From Chloroflexi bacterium RBG_16_64_43 (GTDB taxonomy: Bacteria; Chloroflexota; Anaerolineae; Anaerolineales; RBG-16-64-43): 16,953 nt of DNA. The notes under the pieces were generated by a model that had not been told where the DNA came from, did not search any database, and saw only the letters and a list, made by a program, of their open reading frames with translations. Where the stretch lies: positions 1 through 16,953 of the forward strand of contig MGOA01000120.1 in assembly GCA_001796965.1 (NCBI GenBank). Direction: 5' to 3'. The position numbers and the translations under genes are program-made. The number at the start of each line of letters is the position of its first letter. The stretch's first letter is position 1. Positions 1 through 7,589 of this stretch are shown here, one piece after another.

Positions 1-36
1 CGCCTGCATCGATGACCGCTCGCCCTCGGGCCCGGC

Positions 37-79
37 AAGAAAAGCCACCTTGCCGATCCTCTTCGGAATGGCAGGTGGC
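37..79 (-). terminator. intrinsic terminator after the small RNA / aspS
   Basis: On the minus strand, GCCACCTGCC (70-79) pairs with GGCAAGGTGGC (44-54) through one bulged base and is followed by TTTTCTT (37-43). The loop is 15 nt and may pair further. This is a typical Rho-independent terminator and would end the small RNA and any aspS read-through. Confidence 0.75.
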
Positions 80-257
80 GAATGAGACCTCCCCGCTGTG
101 CCGTGTGCCGCTTTGTTTTGAACCTGCTTTCGCAGGTGGGAACCTGCCCGCGAGGTCAGCCTTGGCGAGTGCCTATCGCTTTGCCCGCGTAAGCGAGATT
201 CCCTCTCATACCGTGTTGGCTCAAAACGCGATGCTGCATCACCAACACAGCAGGGTT
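38..257 (-). ncRNA. ssrS: structured small RNA, probable 6S RNA (ssrS)
   Basis: There is no convincing protein gene here, but the minus strand folds well. A 10-bp closing stem pairs 246-255 (CCCTGCTGTG) with 91-100 (CACAGCGGGG, one G-U). A bubble follows: 18 nt on the 5' side (228-245) and 14 nt on the 3' side (101-114). A second 10-bp stem pairs 218-227 (GTTTTGAGCC) with 115-124 (GGTTCAAAAC, one G-U). Further in, GGGAA (199-203) pairs with TTCCC (138-142) and CTCGC (193-197) with GCGGG (147-151), giving a long irregular hairpin. Closing stem, open central bubble and long terminal hairpin in roughly 200 nt is the 6S RNA architecture, which imitates an open promoter and binds sigma70 RNA polymerase. 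It has its own promoter (264-292) and terminator (37-79). From memory, a Bacillus 6S gene also lies near aspS. The class is inferred from structure only; it could be another structured RNA. Confidence 0.55.
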
Positions 258-263
258 ACCCGC

Positions 264-292
264 CTTATACCACAAGAGCGCCCCACCCGCAA
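264..292 (-). promoter_or_regulatory. sigma70-type promoter of the small RNA
   Basis: On the minus strand, TTGCGG (287-292), a 17-nt spacer and TATAAG (264-269). The -10 matches consensus at 5 of 6 positions and the -35 keeps TTG. The predicted start near 257-258 lies just before the first base of the RNA's closing stem. The -35 box lies immediately downstream of the aspS stop codon, so the RNA need not depend on aspS transcription. Confidence 0.6.
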
Positions 293-293
293 C

Positions 294-2066
294 TTACTCG
301 GCGGCCACCACGCGGATGCTCAGTTCCTGCAACTGCTGTGGGTCCGCCGTGGAAGGGGCGCCCGCCATCACGTCCGCAGCCTGTTGATTCTTCGGGAAGG
401 CGATCACCTCGCGAATGTTCTCTTCCCCGGCCAGCACCATGCATAGGCGGTCGATCCCGGGTGCGATGCCACCGTGCGGCGGCGTGCCGTACTCGAAAGC
501 CTCGAGCATGTGCCCGAACCGTTCGCGCGCCACCCGGGGGTCGAGCCCGATCAGTTGGAAGACCTTCTCCTGCAGCGCACGGTCGTGGATGCGGATCGAT
601 CCGCCGCCGACCTCGTAGTTGTTGAGCACCATGTCGTACTGCTGCCCGCGCGCCTGCCCGGGCGCGCTGTCGAGTAAGGGAATATCCTCGAGCGCTGGCG
701 AAGTAAACAGGTGGTGACTCGGATCCCAACGCTTTTCGGCCTCGCTCCACACCACGAAGGGGAAGTCGACTATCCAGCAGAATGCGAGCAGGTTGGGGTC
801 GCACAACCCGAGGCGTTCGCCCAAATGCACACGCAACCGACCCAGGGATTCGAATACGACCGAGGGCTTGTCGGCGACGAAGAGCAGCAGGTCACCCGGC
901 TGAGCCTCCAGCCTGGCCTGCAATGCCTGGAGCCGGTCCGCGGCGAGGAACTTTGCGAAGGATGAGCGCACCTCTCCACTCGAGGTGAGGGCCAGGTAGG
1001 CCAGGCCTTTGGCGCCGTAGGGGCGAATGAACTCAAGCAACTCGTCGATCTGCTTGCGGCTCCACTCGGCCTGTCCCTTGACGTTCAGCCCGCGCACGTG
1101 CCCGCCGTGAGCCACCCCCTCCTCGAAGACTTTGAACCCGCTGCCCTGGGCCAGGTCGGTTACATCCTTGAGCTCCATTGCGAAGCGCAGGTCGGGGTTG
1201 TCCTTGCCGAAGCGCGCCATGGCTTCGGCATAGGTGAGGCGCGGCCAGGGGCTGGCCTGCAGCCGCTTCGCCGGCACAACCTCTGCCACCAGACGGGTAA
1301 ATAGATCTTCCGCCAGGGCCATCACATCTTCGCGCTCCACGAACGACATCTCCACATCCAGTTGCGTGAATTCGGGCTGCCGGTCACCGCGTTGGTCTTC
1401 GTCGCGGAAGCACCGGGCAATCTGGAAGTATCGTTCGATGCCGGCAACCATGAGCAACTGCTTGAGTTGCTGCGGGCTCTGCGGCAGCGCATAGAATTTT
1501 CCGGGATGGATGCGCGACGGCACAAGGTAGTCGCGTGCGCCCTCCGGCGTCGTCTTGAACAAGATGGGCGTTTCGACCTCAATGAACCCGTGAGCATCCA
1601 TGTAGTCTCGGATGAACTTGACGACGCGGTGGCGCAGCACGAGGTTGCGCGCCATACGCTCGGTGCGCAGGTCGAGGTAGCGATACTTGAGGCGCACACT
1701 CTCATCCACCGGTTTATCTTCGTTGATCACAAAGGGCGGAGTGCGCGCAGGGTTGAGGATGCGCACCTCGCGCGCTTCGATTTCGATCTCGCCCGTGGCC
1801 AGCCCGGGGTTTTCCATGCCGGCCGGCCGGCGGCGCACCACCCCGCGCACCTGTAAGACAAACTCGTTGCGTACGTCAATGGCCGCCGCATGAGCCTCCG
1901 GCTCCACATCTGGATGGGCTGTGATTTGGACTATTCCCCAGCGGTCGCGCAGATCGAGGAAGATCACCCCACCATGGTCCCGCCGGCGATGGACCCAGCC
2001 CGCGAGTGAGACCTCGGTTCCTTCATGCGCGGCACGCAATTCGCCGCAGGTATGCGTCTTGTACAT
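294..2066 (-). CDS. aspS: aspartyl-tRNA synthetase, predicted non-discriminating type
   Basis: This class II aminoacyl-tRNA synthetase joins aspartate to tRNA in the cytoplasm. The 590 residues are the normal bacterial length and include the GAD insertion. An N-terminal OB-fold anticodon-binding domain covers about 1-105. The catalytic core shows motif 1 near 161-169, the QSPQ loop at 196-199, motif 2 from FRDEDQRGDRQPE (220-232), and motif 3 GGIAPGIDRLCMVLAG (532-547). The GAD insertion lies between motifs 2 and 3. His31 (RRRDHGG) and Gly83 stand where discriminating enzymes such as E. coli's carry Leu and Lys. In Pseudomonas those residues mark a non-discriminating enzyme that also charges tRNA-Asn, so a GatCAB amidotransferase is expected elsewhere. 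The ATG is supported by GAGAGG five bases upstream. It lies behind a ~210-nt leader and is followed by the small RNA. Function is certain; tRNA specificity is inferred. Confidence 0.97.
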   Translation of the reverse strand: MYKTHTCGELRAAHEGTEVSLAGWVHRRRDHGGVIFLDLRDRWGIVQITAHPDVEPEAHAAAIDVRNEFVLQVRGVVRRRPAGMENPGLATGEIEIEAREVRILNPARTPPFVINEDKPVDESVRLKYRYLDLRTERMARNLVLRHRVVKFIRDYMDAHGFIEVETPILFKTTPEGARDYLVPSRIHPGKFYALPQSPQQLKQLLMVAGIERYFQIARCFRDEDQRGDRQPEFTQLDVEMSFVEREDVMALAEDLFTRLVAEVVPAKRLQASPWPRLTYAEAMARFGKDNPDLRFAMELKDVTDLAQGSGFKVFEEGVAHGGHVRGLNVKGQAEWSRKQIDELLEFIRPYGAKGLAYLALTSSGEVRSSFAKFLAADRLQALQARLEAQPGDLLLFVADKPSVVFESLGRLRVHLGERLGLCDPNLLAFCWIVDFPFVVWSEAEKRWDPSHHLFTSPALEDIPLLDSAPGQARGQQYDMVLNNYEVGGGSIRIHDRALQEKVFQLIGLDPRVARERFGHMLEAFEYGTPPHGGIAPGIDRLCMVLAGEENIREVIAFPKNQQAADVMAGAPSTADPQQLQELSIRVVAAE

Positions 2067-2163
2067 TCGGCCTCTCTACGACCCGCAGCGCCCAGGTTTA
2101 GCGGAGGGATGCACGCCAGCGGGCCGCCCGCGCGGGTCCTCTCCGACCGCTCTCGCGTTGGCC

Positions 2164-2191
2164 GAGTCGCGCCGTGCAGCGCACGCGACTC
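2164..2191 (-). promoter_or_regulatory. strong hairpin in the aspS 5' leader
   Basis: Within the ~210-nt leader (2067-2277), GAGTCGC pairs perfectly with GCGACTC. An inner GTGC/GCAC stem closes a GCT loop, giving about 11 bp with a 3-nt bulge. A second GC-rich hairpin (GCGGGC/GCCCGC) follows closer to the gene. No canonical T-box sequence (GGTACCGCG type) was found, so T-box control is not supported. The leader could still control expression through structure; no U-run terminator is visible. Confidence 0.4.
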
Positions 2192-2283
2192 GCATTAAAG
2201 GCGAAGGCGAGCGATGCTGATAGCCGCGCAGGCTGACCGTCTCCCGCCGTCCGCCGTGTTCTCTGAACGATGTGTGGTGGGCG

Positions 2284-2292
2284 ATTATATCA
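2284..2292 (-). promoter_or_regulatory. extended -10 promoter of aspS
   Basis: The minus strand reads TGATATAAT, a perfect TATAAT (2284-2289) with the extended TGn element and no clear -35. The predicted start near 2277 leaves about 210 nt of untranslated leader before the aspS ATG at 2066. The box lies about 30 bp beyond the homoserine dehydrogenase stop, so aspS is probably transcribed independently of it. Confidence 0.6.
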
Positions 2293-2324
2293 AAGGCCCG
2301 ACGGCCCATCCTCGCAGGGCGCAA

Positions 2325-3365
2325 CTATCCCGCCGAGCTGCGGGTGGCACGGATCAGATCCGCCAACAGGCCATAAGCTGTGGTCTGGGGTCCCGGGTTG
2401 TGCTCGATCAGGGTCAGCCCTTCCAGCATGTCGATCTCAAAATGAATCGCCGACGAGGTCCCTGAGACGGTCGCCAAGGGGTCGCCCCACGGAAGGCTCT
2501 CCGGGCCCACGGACGCCTCCAGGCCGCCCCCGGCGGCGCGCCGGGCTCGACACACCAATTTGATCGGGCGCCCGGCGCCGCGCGCCTCACGCGCCATGGC
2601 CGGGGTGATGCCCCGAATGCCTTCACGTTTGACTTGCGAAGGCAGAATCGGCGAGTCCATCAGAATCGTCGCCAGCGCCGCCACCTTGATTGCCGCATCC
2701 CACCCGTCCACATCCGCCGCGGGGTCGGTTTCGGCAATCCCCAACGCCTGCGCCGCGCGAACTGCGTCCTCCAAATCCTTACCCGCCTCGAGTTCGCCGA
2801 GAATGAAGTTGGTGGTTGAATTGAGCACGCCGCGAAAGCCGAGCAGGCGCGCCGCCGGAAGCGTCTCGCGAAAGAGCGAGAAGACTGGTGCACCATCGAG
2901 GACGGTCGACTCAAAAAGGAAATGGAGGTGGTTCTGTGCGGCGAGGTCGCGCAGCGTCTTATATCCGTAGACCAGCGGCCCCTTGTTAGCCGTGACAACG
3001 TGGACTCCCGCTTCAAGGGCCGTGAGCACGTGCGTCAGTGCCGGTTCTCCGGTGCGCGGGTTGAGCGGCGTAACCTCGACCATGACGTGTGCCTGAGCCA
3101 GGCGCAAGTTCTGATCCAATTGCGCGAGCGGCTTAGTCCGCCCGAATTCATCGAGGCGCCCTCCGGCCTCCACAACTCGCACGAGATCCTCGGTCGGCAA
3201 TCCCTCCGAGGCAATTGCCAGGCCATGGGCGCGGGTGAGGACACCGGTCAGGCGGAATTCCAGCCCATACCGCTGGCGTAAGTCGGCCTGTTTGGCCACG
3301 AGCATTCGCGCCAACGCACGCCCGACGCTGCCAAATCCGATGAGGAAGAGATTGATAGGTGTCAT
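2325..3365 (-). CDS. hom: homoserine dehydrogenase, short form without ACT domain
   Basis: It reduces aspartate semialdehyde to homoserine with NAD(P)H, the branch-point step toward threonine and methionine. The product is 346 residues. The Rossmann dinucleotide loop is GFGSVG (10-15). The NKG segment (126-129) carries Lys128, and the family signature around 209-227 (GIAETDPAADVDGWDAAIK) carries Glu212, Asp223 and Lys227, which align with the yeast catalytic residues. The chain stops after the catalytic domain, so the C-terminal ACT domain that gives threonine feedback in longer forms is absent. An ATG exists at 3392, but the one at 3365 is preferred because GAGGAG lies 6-7 bases before it and the NAD loop then has the usual offset. 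It is divergent from the DUF2007 gene and upstream of aspS on the same strand. Confidence 0.93.
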   Translation of the reverse strand: MTPINLFLIGFGSVGRALARMLVAKQADLRQRYGLEFRLTGVLTRAHGLAIASEGLPTEDLVRVVEAGGRLDEFGRTKPLAQLDQNLRLAQAHVMVEVTPLNPRTGEPALTHVLTALEAGVHVVTANKGPLVYGYKTLRDLAAQNHLHFLFESTVLDGAPVFSLFRETLPAARLLGFRGVLNSTTNFILGELEAGKDLEDAVRAAQALGIAETDPAADVDGWDAAIKVAALATILMDSPILPSQVKREGIRGITPAMAREARGAGRPIKLVCRARRAAGGGLEASVGPESLPWGDPLATVSGTSSAIHFEIDMLEGLTLIEHNPGPQTTAYGLLADLIRATRSSAG

Positions 3366-3382
3366 GAGCTTCTCCTCGTCAC

Positions 3383-3391
3383 ACCCTAGCA
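3383..3391 (-). promoter_or_regulatory. possible extended -10 promoter of hom
   Basis: The minus strand reads TGCTAGGGT: a weak -10 (TAGGGT, 3383-3388) with a TGn extension and no good -35. It would start transcription about 10 nt before the preferred hom ATG, just including the GGAG ribosome site. Confidence 0.3.
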
Positions 3392-3418
3392 CCCCCCAAG
3401 CTTCTTGCGGAAGCCGGG

Positions 3419-3448
3419 TTGCACGCGGAGCGAGACCGGCGTTACACT
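3419..3448 (+). promoter_or_regulatory. possible promoter of the DUF2007 gene
   Basis: TTGCAC (3419-3424), an 18-nt spacer and TACACT (3443-3448) fit a moderate sigma70 promoter. It would give a leader of about 30 nt carrying GAAGG before the start codon. Confidence 0.35.
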
Positions 3449-3483
3449 AGGCTGGCGAACGCAATGAGCCGAGCTGAAGGTAA

Positions 3484-3744
3484 ATGATGGACGCGGACAT
3501 CGTGTGCGTTGCTGAAGTCTACGGCGTTCTTGAGGGCGAGTGGTGCCGCTCCCAGCTCGAGGCCAACAGCATTCCGGTGATGCTCAGTTCGGAGGCCGCC
3601 GGCAGCGTTTACAGGGTGACGATGGGTGCGTTGGGCCGCGTGCAAGTATTCGTCCCCGCCCGCTTGGCTGAGCAGGCACGCGAAATCTTGGCCGCCAAGG
3701 GCGACGAGCACGAGCCGCCTTCGAGCATGCCCGATCCCTCCTAA
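3484..3744 (+). CDS. DUF2007-like small protein (putative signal-transducing)
   Basis: The 86-residue protein begins with two adjacent methionines. GAAGG (3476-3480) sits three bases before the first ATG and six before the second (3487), so the second is an equally likely start. The segment EGEWCRSQLEANSIPVML, a middle beta stretch around AGSVYRVTMG, and a VFVPARLAEQAREIL ending are the pattern of the DUF2007 family. That is a small alpha/beta fold, described only as a putative signal-transducing domain; its biochemical role is not established. The last ~13 residues are a polar, proline-rich tail. The stop overlaps the stop of the convergent peptidase gene within the four bases CTAA (3741-3744). 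Family call is fairly confident; function is unknown. Confidence 0.75.
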   Translation: MMDADIVCVAEVYGVLEGEWCRSQLEANSIPVMLSSEAAGSVYRVTMGALGRVQVFVPARLAEQAREILAAKGDEHEPPSSMPDPS

Positions 3745-5135
3745 GGGAACAACTCGTCCAGCCACTGCTGCGGGTCCACTTGCACGCCCCCCACCCACAC
3801 CTCCCAGTGCAGGTGCGGGCCGGTCACCCGGCCGCTCCGCCCAACGGTTCCGATTTGCTCCCCCTCCGCGATGGTCTGCCCCGTTTGAACGCTCACCGAC
3901 TCCTGGTGGCAAATCCGCGAGTAGATGCCCCACCCGTGATCGATGACCGTGGCCAGCCCGCACACATCTTGCAGACCGGTGAAGACGATACGCCCGCCGG
4001 CAGGTGCGAAGATCTCGCGCCCTACCCGTCCGGCGAAGTCTATTCCGGCGTGGTAGGTAGCGTACGTGCCATTGAAGAGCCGAGGCCGGCCGAACGATGA
4101 GGTAACTCCGGTATCCACCGGCTCGCTGAAGGGAGTGCTCCACGCCCGGTCCGGCGTGAAGGCGGCCACCATGGCGCGCATCGATTCCAGTTCGCGTTGA
4201 TTGACGGCCGGGTCAAGCGTTTCCGGATTCACCACCAGGGGCGCTTCGTTGGGGTAGTCACCGGAGGCGACGGCCACGTCCTGGCCGAACTCCCGCGTTG
4301 TCCCATCCTCGAGCTGCAAGCGTATTGAGAAGGGATAGACACCCGGATCGATCATGGCGGGTAATCCTTGCAGCGCCACCCAAGCGTTGTCACTTTTGGC
4401 GAAGTTCAACGGGTAAGATGCGAGCGCGCCTTGCACGCGTGCCTCAGCCGACGACTCCACGTGCGCCTCGGCCGTGCGGCCCTGGGTGAGCGGCAGAGCC
4501 CGGAAGCGAACCTCGGTGATGGGAGCCGGCCATGCGCGCAACGGAAGATCGCCCTCCGCGAGATACAGGGTGCGGCCCGCGAACTGGTCGGCAAAAGACA
4601 GCAGACCGTTAACCTGCACCACCGCCCACGGGTTGAGCCCGCCCTTCGCAGCGGTGAGCAGCAGCGGTTCGCCGCTCACCTGGGGCGCCAGCCGACCGCG
4701 CTCGATGCGCACGTCGCCCACTACAGACGGAGGGGTTGCCTGCTCCGGTTGTGTGATGACTAGTTCTTGGCCGGCATACAGGCGCTCTGGATTTACGGTG
4801 TGGTTGAGGCGCAAAACAGCTTCCGGCGAGAGCCCAAAGCGCAAAGAGAGCGTCGTCAGGTTCTCCCCGAATTCGACCGTATGCGTCGTGAGCACCCCGC
4901 GGATTCCCTCCAGGCCCGGGATCAGAATGCGATCGCCGGGTTGGAGCACGTGCGCGAGGTCGAACCCGTTGGCCGCCATCAACTCGTCGAGGCGTGTGCC
5001 AAAGCGGGCGGCGATGGCAGTCAGGTTGTCGCCCGTTTGGACAATGTAAATCGGCCCCTGCACCTGGGCAGAGGCCGGCCGAGCTAACGCAAACAGGAGG
5101 GTGAGCAGCGCGCTAGCGTGCAGCGCCCGCGGCAT
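3741..5135 (-). CDS. secreted LysM / M23-family peptidoglycan endopeptidase
   Basis: It probably cuts cross-linking peptides of peptidoglycan outside the membrane. From the chosen ATG (464 residues) there is a signal peptide with a hydrophobic run near 9-18 and an ASA|Q cleavage site after residue 23. Two LysM domains follow (about 29-73, starting IYIVQTGDNL, and about 83-128), then a ~190-residue linker rich in beta-like segments. The C-terminal M23 domain has His362 and Asp366 in HAGIDFAG and the HLH pair (His441, His443) in GPHLHWEV, the complete zinc-binding set. The frame is open to 5264, but that extension lies inside the DUF192 gene. Starting at 5135 puts the signal peptide at the N-terminus with only a 23-nt overlap, suggesting translational coupling. 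The ribosome site there is weak. It is the last gene of the regulator-DUF192-peptidase unit. Confidence 0.9.
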   Translation of the reverse strand: MPRALHASALLTLLFALARPASAQVQGPIYIVQTGDNLTAIAARFGTRLDELMAANGFDLAHVLQPGDRILIPGLEGIRGVLTTHTVEFGENLTTLSLRFGLSPEAVLRLNHTVNPERLYAGQELVITQPEQATPPSVVGDVRIERGRLAPQVSGEPLLLTAAKGGLNPWAVVQVNGLLSFADQFAGRTLYLAEGDLPLRAWPAPITEVRFRALPLTQGRTAEAHVESSAEARVQGALASYPLNFAKSDNAWVALQGLPAMIDPGVYPFSIRLQLEDGTTREFGQDVAVASGDYPNEAPLVVNPETLDPAVNQRELESMRAMVAAFTPDRAWSTPFSEPVDTGVTSSFGRPRLFNGTYATYHAGIDFAGRVGREIFAPAGGRIVFTGLQDVCGLATVIDHGWGIYSRICHQESVSVQTGQTIAEGEQIGTVGRSGRVTGPHLHWEVWVGGVQVDPQQWLDELFP

Positions 5136-5532
5136 CCAGCGCAAGGCAGTCTCCAACAGCGGCAGAATCGATCCGAGCCTGAGCCACTTCGAGCACGTAG
5201 CGAGCCGGGCGCTGCGGGGCATAGAAGAGGCGCCACGGCTTGGCCAAGCAGCGCGAGACGACAAAACCCTCCTCGTCGAGCCAGAAGACGGCCAAGGGGA
5301 AGAAGACGAACAGCATATGAATAGCCGAATCGATGCGCGAGGTCGTGCTCATCACCAGCAGAACCCCTCGCTCACTGCCCAGACGACGACGCATCATGAG
5401 TCCCATCAGCCGCGAGCCGAAGCTGCGACAGACGCGGACTTGCCCGGCCAAGGGCGCACCGCGCGTCCGGTTGACGACGGTGCACGTACCCTGGCGCCCC
5501 CTGGAAAACATGGGTTCCGTGAGATCAGGCAT
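5113..5532 (-). CDS. DUF192 family protein
   Basis: The 139-residue product shows the DUF192 pattern. SFGSRLMGLMMRRRL (38-52) corresponds to the conserved R-x-x-GLM block. IDSAIHMLFVFFPLAVFWLD carries the hydrophobic strand with the family's aliphatic/aromatic core. AARYVLEVAQ-like (PARYVLEVAQARID) and VGD follow near the C-terminus. The family forms a small beta-rich fold; it is often exported in other bacteria, but no signal peptide is visible here. Its function is not known. The ATG at 5532 lies 9 nt after the response-regulator stop; Met8 is an alternative. It overlaps the start of the peptidase gene downstream. Family identity is good; no function is proposed. Confidence 0.85.
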   Translation of the reverse strand: MPDLTEPMFSRGRQGTCTVVNRTRGAPLAGQVRVCRSFGSRLMGLMMRRRLGSERGVLLVMSTTSRIDSAIHMLFVFFPLAVFWLDEEGFVVSRCLAKPWRLFYAPQRPARYVLEVAQARIDSAAVGDCLALDAAGAAR

Positions 5533-5541
5533 GGCAGCCCA

Positions 5542-5937
5542 TCACCCCGAGGAGGTGGCTCGCCGCCGCGCCAGAACGCGGTCGACGCTTTCGGTCAACT
5601 GTTTGGGCGTAAAAGGCTTGGAGAGATAGTCATCGACGTGGGCCACGTGCAACCCCAGAACCCGGTCGATATCTTGGGCGCGCGCGGTCACCACGATCAC
5701 CGGCAAAGGTGCCAGCAAGGGGTCTTCTTTTAGCCGCCGGTAGACTTCCCAGCCGTCCAGATCCGGCATCATCAAATCGAGCAGGATGAGATCCGGTCGC
5801 TGTGCCTGGACCAGGGTCAACCCCTCTTGGCCGCCCGCCGCCCCGATGACTTGATAGCCCTTGCGGCCGAGGATCGTCCGCACCAGCTCGATGATCTGCG
5901 GGTCGTCTTCGATACAGACTATCCGGACGGCAGGCAT
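5542..5937 (-). CDS. single-domain (receiver-only) response regulator
   Basis: The 131 residues form one CheY-like receiver with no DNA-binding or enzymatic output domain. The acidic pocket is Glu10-Asp11-Asp12 and the phospho-acceptor is Asp54 in LLDLMMPDLDG. Switch residue Thr84 (VVTA) and Lys107 (YLSKPF) are present, so it should be phosphorylatable. The alpha4 region reads GLHVAHVDDYL where GLEAGADDYL is usual. GGAGG five bases before the ATG supports the start. A TAGACT box at 5986-5991 with no good -35 could be its promoter. No histidine kinase is in the window. It lies 138 bp after phoU on the same strand and directly precedes the DUF192 and peptidase genes. It could relay a signal by protein contact; partner and output are unknown. 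Confidence 0.93.
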   Translation of the reverse strand: MPAVRIVCIEDDPQIIELVRTILGRKGYQVIGAAGGQEGLTLVQAQRPDLILLDLMMPDLDGWEVYRRLKEDPLLAPLPVIVVTARAQDIDRVLGLHVAHVDDYLSKPFTPKQLTESVDRVLARRRATSSG

Positions 5938-6075
5938 TCGGCCTCCAACCGCTGGAAGAGGGATCTCGGCAACTGCGCGCTTTCTAGTCTACCACCGGCG
6001 AAGGAAATTGAGAAAACCCACAACGCCATGGCGCCCTCGGCGGGACCGCGGCGGGCTGCGGCAGGCGCGCGCGGG

Positions 6076-6774
6076 TTAGGCGAAGTCTCCTTCGCTATCC
6101 ATTTCCAACTGCTCGCCGGTCACCAAGAAGATCGTCCGTTCGCAGATGTTGGTGACCCGGTCGGCCAGCCGCTCGAGGTTGTGGGCAACCCACAGCAGGT
6201 AGGTGGCACCGTCGATCGTGCGTGGGTCGGAGATCATGTACATCACCAACTCGTTGTAGACCTGGTTGTACAACTGGTCCACCTCGTCGTCGGCATTCGG
6301 CACTTCGCGCGCCCGAACGGCATCTCCGGCGACAAACGCGCCCAATGCGCTGTGCAGCATAGCCACGGCCTTCTCGGCCATGCGTGGCACGTCGATGAGC
6401 GGTTTGATGAGCGGCTTTTCGCCGATGCGCAAGTTGATCTCGGCGATTCCCTTGGCGTAATCCCCCATGCGCTCGAGTTCGGTCACGACGTCCAGGACGG
6501 CTGTCAGGTGGCGCAGATCGTGGGCCACCGGCTGCTGCGTGGCGATGACCGCCAATACCGCCTCTTCAATGGCGAACCGGCGGCGGTTGATCTCGCGGTC
6601 GTCGCGCACGATACGCCGCGAGGTCTCGAAATCGCGTTGCTTGAGGGATTCCACAGCTTCCAGAGTGGCCTGCTCGACGATGCTCCCCAGAGCAAGCAGG
6701 TCTTCGTTGAGCCGGGCGATGTCACGCTCGAGCCGCACCCGTCGCTTCTCGGGACTCCCGATTGCATTTGGCAT
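6076..6774 (-). CDS. phoU: phosphate transport regulator PhoU
   Basis: PhoU is a cytoplasmic helical protein that links the Pst transporter to the phosphate-sensing kinase and restrains phosphate uptake. The sequence has two repeats of the three-helix PhoU domain. The metal-contacting motifs are ELERMGDYAKGIA in the first and NLERLADRVTNICERTIF in the second. From the preferred ATG the product is 232 residues. That start has a strong GGGAGG seven bases upstream. An alternative ATG at 6813 (245 residues) forms a TAATG junction with the pstB1 stop but has no ribosome site; re-initiation there is possible. It follows pstB1 in one transcript. No PhoR-type kinase is visible in the window. Confidence 0.93.
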   Translation of the reverse strand: MPNAIGSPEKRRVRLERDIARLNEDLLALGSIVEQATLEAVESLKQRDFETSRRIVRDDREINRRRFAIEEAVLAVIATQQPVAHDLRHLTAVLDVVTELERMGDYAKGIAEINLRIGEKPLIKPLIDVPRMAEKAVAMLHSALGAFVAGDAVRAREVPNADDEVDQLYNQVYNELVMYMISDPRTIDGATYLLWVAHNLERLADRVTNICERTIFLVTGEQLEMDSEGDFA

Positions 6775-6812
6775 GGATCCGCCTCCCACCGTGCGCTTTC
6801 TCGCGGTCATCA

Positions 6813-7589
<777 letters not shown>

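Noticed and set aside
38..257. tmRNA, RNase P RNA or SRP RNA downstream of aspS
   Set aside because: There is no tRNA-like CCA end or tag frame, no GAGGAAAGTCC block and no SRP GGAA/GCAG core. GGTTCAAAAC only superficially resembles a T-arm and pairs with 218-227 instead.
12..446. 144-codon plus-strand frame at the left edge
   Set aside because: It runs across the structured RNA and into the antisense of aspS with no ribosome site or recognisable motif.
2067..2277. T-box riboswitch in the aspS leader
   Set aside because: No GGTACCGCG-type T-box sequence, no convincing antiterminator/terminator pair and no U-tract before the gene were found.
2076..2324. 82-codon minus-strand frame between hom and aspS
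   Set aside because: Its composition is Arg/Pro/Gly-rich with no family resemblance, it has no ribosome site, and it overlies the aspS promoter and structured leader.
5136..5264. Longer N-terminus for the LysM/M23 peptidase
   Set aside because: The added 43 residues lie inside the DUF192 gene, are not hydrophobic, and would place the signal peptide internally.
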